Below are positions 6,945 through 9,113 of a stretch of 9,113 nt of DNA, one piece after another. This stretch comes from CAZUFB01 sp048173955. Its GTDB lineage: Bacteria; Actinomycetota; Coriobacteriia; Coriobacteriales; UMGS124. The DNA lies in assembly GCA_048173955.1 (NCBI GenBank), contig DBEYOB010000060.1, forward strand, positions 1 through 9,113, in the 5' to 3' direction. The number at the start of each line of letters is the position of its first letter. Within the stretch, counting starts at the first letter, position 1. The notes under the pieces were generated by a model. That model was not told the origin of the DNA. It saw only the letters and a list, made by a program, of their open reading frames with translations, and ran no database searches. Position numbers and translations under genes: made by a program.

Positions 6945-6955
6945 TCCCTGCGGAA

Positions 6956-8053
6956 TCAGCCCGCCCGGTGCACCGTCGCGAGCACGGCGAGGTGGTCGGT
7001 CCCGGGGATGTCGAGGTAGCCGAAGCCGGTCGCCGCAAGGCCTGCGCCGAGCAGCACGTGGTCGAGGGTCACGAGCGGCGGCAGGGGGCCATCGGCGGGC
7101 CAGGTGAAGACGAGGCCTTCCCCCGCCGCCCGCGCCCCGTCGGAAAACCCCGCCTCGAGAATCGCGCGGAAGGAGGCGTGGTAGAGCGAGGCGTTGAAGT
7201 CGCCTGCGAGCAGATAGGGCGTCCCGTCGTCCGGCGCACCCCCGTCGCTGCCGCCGACAGCCGCGAGCAGTCCGAGCGAGCGGGCCCACAGGCGCTCGTA
7301 GCCCGGCGTCGGCGAGCAGGTGTGGACCGAGACGACGCGCACGGACAGGCCCCCGGCGTTGACGGTGGCCGCCGGCATCGCCGAGCCCTCGTAGCCCACG
7401 GCGTCGTCCACCGCGTCGGCAAGGGGAAGCCGGCTCCAGATCTGGCTCCCCACCGTGGGGCCGACGCGGTGGGGCAGCAGGTCGGCGAGGCCGACGCGCT
7501 CGAGCGCGCCGACGAGCGCGGCGGTGGTCTCCTGCAGGCACAGGACGTCGACCCCCTGTTCGCGCACCGTCTCGACGATGGCCGCGGCATTCGCCTGGCC
7601 GTGGTAGGCGTTGAGCGTCATGACGCGCAGGGAGGTGCAGGCGGCGGGGTCGGTTGCGGCTGCTCCCACCGACGCGTCCCGTTGGGACGGCGTCGTTGCC
7701 GACGGTACGAAGTACGGCAGGGCGACGGCGGCTTGGACCGCCAGACAGGCGATCGCCGCGGCGAGCGGAAGCCAACGGCGCGACCAGGTGCCCATGGCGC
7801 ACGCCGCGGCGGCCGGCAGCGCATACCAGGGCCCGATCGCGGCAAGCTGTGGCAGGGGGGACACGCCCTCAAATCGAGGAGGTACGCACCAGCACACGAG
7901 CAGGCCCGCGATTGCGACCGCGGCGAGCAGCCATGCAAGCGCGGCGGAGACGTGGCGGCGACGGGGCGCGTCCGTGTCCGGAACGCGCACGTCCGCACCC
8001 TGCGTGCGGGCTGCGGACGTGCGGACTGCGTGCTGACGTTTGACGGTGACCAT
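6956..8053 (-). CDS. Membrane-anchored endonuclease/exonuclease/phosphatase (EEP) family protein, VanJ-like layout
   Basis: A 365-residue protein with three N-terminal hydrophobic segments (about residues 36-57, 66-88 and 94-116), then an EEP-fold domain. EEP landmarks: LRVMTLNAYHG with N148, GVDVLCLQET with the metal-binding E175, VVSVHT with H244, AGDFNASL with D285/N287, LDHVLL, and the terminal TDH pair (D353, H354). Three membrane helices plus an EEP domain is the layout of Streptomyces VanJ, a teicoplanin-resistance protein linked to undecaprenyl pyrophosphate dephosphorylation. A lipid-linked or other phosphoester substrate at the membrane is therefore plausible, but nuclease activity is not excluded. 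I chose the ATG at 8053 because GGGGGAGGG directly precedes it; an in-frame ATG at 8095 adds 14 residues but has no ribosome site. It is transcribed in the same direction as the downstream operon but 326 bases away, so probably separately. Confidence 0.85.
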   Translation of the reverse strand: MVTVKRQHAVRTSAARTQGADVRVPDTDAPRRRHVSAALAWLLAAVAIAGLLVCWCVPPRFEGVSPLPQLAAIGPWYALPAAAACAMGTWSRRWLPLAAAIACLAVQAAVALPYFVPSATTPSQRDASVGAAATDPAACTSLRVMTLNAYHGQANAAAIVETVREQGVDVLCLQETTAALVGALERVGLADLLPHRVGPTVGSQIWSRLPLADAVDDAVGYEGSAMPAATVNAGGLSVRVVSVHTCSPTPGYERLWARSLGLLAAVGGSDGGAPDDGTPYLLAGDFNASLYHASFRAILEAGFSDGARAAGEGLVFTWPADGPLPPLVTLDHVLLGAGLAATGFGYLDIPGTDHLAVLATVHRAG

Positions 8054-8070
8054 GCCCTCCCCCGCTGCCG

Positions 8071-8090
8071 TGTGCGACCGTTGTGCGACC
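8071..8090. repeat. Two 9-bp direct repeats 11 bases apart upstream of EEP
   Basis: TGTGCGACC occurs at 8071-8079 and 8082-8090, an 11-base period close to one DNA helical turn. It lies 18-37 bases upstream of the preferred EEP start, where a repressor or leader element could act. If the alternative start at 8095 were used, this would be coding. Confidence 0.4.
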
Positions 8091-8135
8091 CGCATACGGT
8101 AGCAGCATTTCTAGCGCGTCGGGCACGCCGACGGC

Positions 8136-8153
8136 CGTTCTTGAGAAAGAACG
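8136..8153. promoter_or_regulatory. Perfect 7-4-7 palindrome upstream of EEP
   Basis: CGTTCTT (8136-8142) and AAGAACG (8147-8153) form a perfect inverted repeat with a 4-base centre, 83 bases upstream of the EEP start. The geometry suits a dimeric helix-turn-helix repressor or activator. It does not match FNR, CRP, LexA or HrcA consensus sites that I know. Confidence 0.4.
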
Positions 8154-8531
8154 AAGGAATCTGCAAGAGGGCGCGGTTCCGATGTCCTGCGCCCGACCGG
8201 AGTCCGGCTGGATTTTGCCCAACTGGATTTGCCGACCGGATTTCGGCTTCCTGTAGCAAAAGCGACGGGTGTGTACGGTATCGAAGACCGAATCGGAGAG
8301 CAGTTTTGTGCGCGCAATGACGAAAGGCTGGTCAGGTTTAGAAAACAGAAAGCATAGTTACCATTATTGAAGCATTTAATGCATCGTGCATCTGCATCGC
8401 ATTTTGCGCACCATGCACACCCGTTCGATTTGCTACGAAACCTCCGAATTGCGTCGGAAGGAGGCATGCATGACTGCGTCGCGAGGAGGAGCCGCAGGCC
8501 GAAAGGCTGGATAGGCAAACAAAAGGGACAA

Positions 8532-8575
8532 AGCACCGAAAGGCGTCGCAGGGAGCATCGAAAGGCGTCGCAGGG
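8532..8575. repeat. 22-bp tandem repeat, two copies
   Basis: Copies at 8532-8553 and 8554-8575 differ at a single base (AGCAC versus AGCAT near the start) and share CGAAAGGCGTCGCAGGG. The CGAAAGGC core also occurs at 8321 and 8500. There is no spacer, so this is not a CRISPR array. Confidence 0.75.
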
Positions 8576-8638
8576 CGCAGTCGCCTAATAGGGCCGATGG
8601 TCGCAGAGTTTAATATCGGCCTAAATGGACATCAAACA

Positions 8639-8667
8639 TTGACACATAAGCCAGTAGACGCCATATT
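8639..8667 (+). promoter_or_regulatory. Sigma70-like promoter without an obvious gene
   Basis: A consensus TTGACA -35 box (8639-8644), a 17-base spacer and CATATT (8662-8667, four of six matches to TATAAT) form a good rightward promoter. No translated gene follows; a transcript from about 8674 would run to the hairpin at 8996-9035, about 360 bases. It may drive a noncoding RNA or a gene beyond the window. Confidence 0.4.
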
Positions 8668-8893
8668 GAACGGATGATAGACGAGCCGAACGGAGTCGTT
8701 GTCGCCTCGATGATGCGATTAGGGAAACTGTCTCATAAAGGCGCTGGTAGAAGCCGTGTCAGATTGGGAGTCTTGCCGTTGGCCTGATTCGGTTCGATGC
8801 CCCTGTCCTGTGTTGTCGCACCTATCGTTCAATATCGCGCCTACTGGTTGTCAACTCAACTTTTGATAGCCAATAGCGGAGAAATTGAACGGA

Positions 8894-8924
8894 TGCATAC
8901 AGAACGTCGTTGCATACAGAACGT
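8894..8924. repeat. 14-bp direct repeat pair, 17-base period
   Basis: TGCATACAGAACGT occurs at 8894-8907 and 8911-8924, separated by CGT. A 12-mer, ATTGAACGGATG (8884-8895), that overlaps the first copy also occurs at 8665-8676. The pair is iteron- or operator-like in form, with no identified partner protein. Confidence 0.7.
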
Positions 8925-8995
8925 GCGTGATACGGACACCGCCCATGCAGGCGGAACGCGCTTCTTAGGGCAATGCCATCCGGACCTGCACAGGT

Positions 8996-9035
8996 AGCCC
9001 CGCGAGACCCGGCTATGTGCCGGGCTCGCGGGGCT
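8996..9035. terminator. Very strong 17-bp hairpin, possible terminator
   Basis: AGCCCCGCGAG (8996-9006) pairs with CTCGCGGGGCT (9025-9035), and CCCGGC (9008-9013) with GCCGGG (9019-9024), leaving one bulged A (9007) and a TATGT loop. Neither side has a T tract. It could end a rightward transcript from 8639 or a leftward gene whose last codons lie at the right edge (candidate stops at 9056-9058 and 9043-9045), or it may be a REP-like element. Confidence 0.5.
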
Positions 9036-9113
9036 GAAGGGTTCATGCTGGGAACTTATCGCGACGCAGGGACGCATTGCAGGGGCGCACCGGCGTTGTC
9101 GGCGCTACCGGAT

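Larger units (their letters stand above)
6630..6955. other. 326-base intergenic region upstream of the ferredoxin-aor-fdhD operon
   Basis: No coding region is convincing here. It must hold the leftward promoter of the operon. The best -10-like boxes on the minus strand are TATAGG (6756-6751) and TGTAAT (6769-6764), both without a good -35, as expected of an activator-dependent promoter. A GCGTC-T-GACGC palindrome lies about 45-60 bases further upstream (6807-6817). A GC-rich hairpin at the right end may end the EEP transcript. Confidence 0.5.
8096..9113. other. Coding-poor, A+T-richer intergenic stretch of about 1 kb
   Basis: Short open frames here have no Shine-Dalgarno, no recognisable domain and no family-like composition, and base composition is clearly lower in G+C than in the genes to the left. 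It holds the EEP upstream region, an 18-bp palindrome, dispersed and tandem short repeats, a sigma70-like promoter pointing right, and a strong hairpin near the right end. It could be a decayed mobile or coding segment, or a large regulatory/noncoding RNA region. Confidence 0.6.

Noticed and set aside
8111..8536. 141-codon minus-strand frame with several cysteines
   Set aside because: No ribosome site, no recognisable motif spacing, and it covers repeats and palindromes of the intergenic region.
8532..8575. Possible CRISPR array
   Set aside because: Only two directly abutting copies with no spacers and no cas genes.
8727..8745. GGGAAACTGTCTCATAAA resembles the terminal repeat of some insertion sequences
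   Set aside because: No matching inverted end, target duplication or transposase fragment is present in the window.
8780..8805. GGTTCGATGCCCC resembles a tRNA T-arm
   Set aside because: The flanks do not form a T-stem and no acceptor, D or anticodon arm can be drawn.
8797..8997. 66-codon + frame after the orphan promoter
   Set aside because: No Shine-Dalgarno before the ATG, it runs over direct repeats, and no family is recognised.
9036..9113. Possible gene end or start at the right edge
   Set aside because: Two minus frames and one plus frame are open to the edge over fewer than 25 codons, which is too short to choose between them.

Overview
The window reads as high-GC actinobacterial DNA. 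The mix of gene families (a Tat-exported multicluster Fe-S protein, an aldehyde ferredoxin oxidoreductase family enzyme, FdhD, and an Fnr-type regulator with cysteine ligands) suggests a strict or facultative anaerobe. Coriobacteriia, probably Eggerthellaceae, is my best guess. That assignment rests on gene content and base composition, not on a database match.

Layout. Positions 1-2506 (+ strand) carry a 5'-truncated group II (SufS/CsdA-type) cysteine desulfurase, an IscU/SufU-like scaffold 17 bases later, and a Crp/Fnr-family regulator whose cysteines match the layout expected for a redox-sensing [4Fe-4S] cluster. Positions 2493-6629 (- strand) carry an apparent operon read leftwards: a Tat-exported 16-Cys-type ferredoxin subunit, an AOR-family tungsten/molybdenum enzyme, then FdhD, which ends in a 14-base tail-to-tail overlap with the regulator. 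Positions 6956-8053 (- strand) encode a membrane-anchored endonuclease/exonuclease/phosphatase-fold protein resembling VanJ-type proteins. Positions 8096-9113 hold no convincing gene. This stretch is visibly richer in A+T and contains short direct repeats, palindromes, an orphan sigma70-like promoter and a very strong 17-bp hairpin.

How the genes may work together (inference). The desulfurase and scaffold could supply sulfur, or Fe-S clusters, for the cluster-rich ferredoxin and AOR subunits and for the pterin cofactor through FdhD. The Fnr-like protein could tie expression to anoxia. Only the ferredoxin subunit has a Tat signal, so the AOR may be exported as a passenger and act outside the membrane. 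FdhD here lacks both cysteines of the CxxC motif that its family uses for sulfur relay, which makes it the most unusual gene in the window. No membrane quinol partner is encoded here, so the electron acceptor or donor is unknown.
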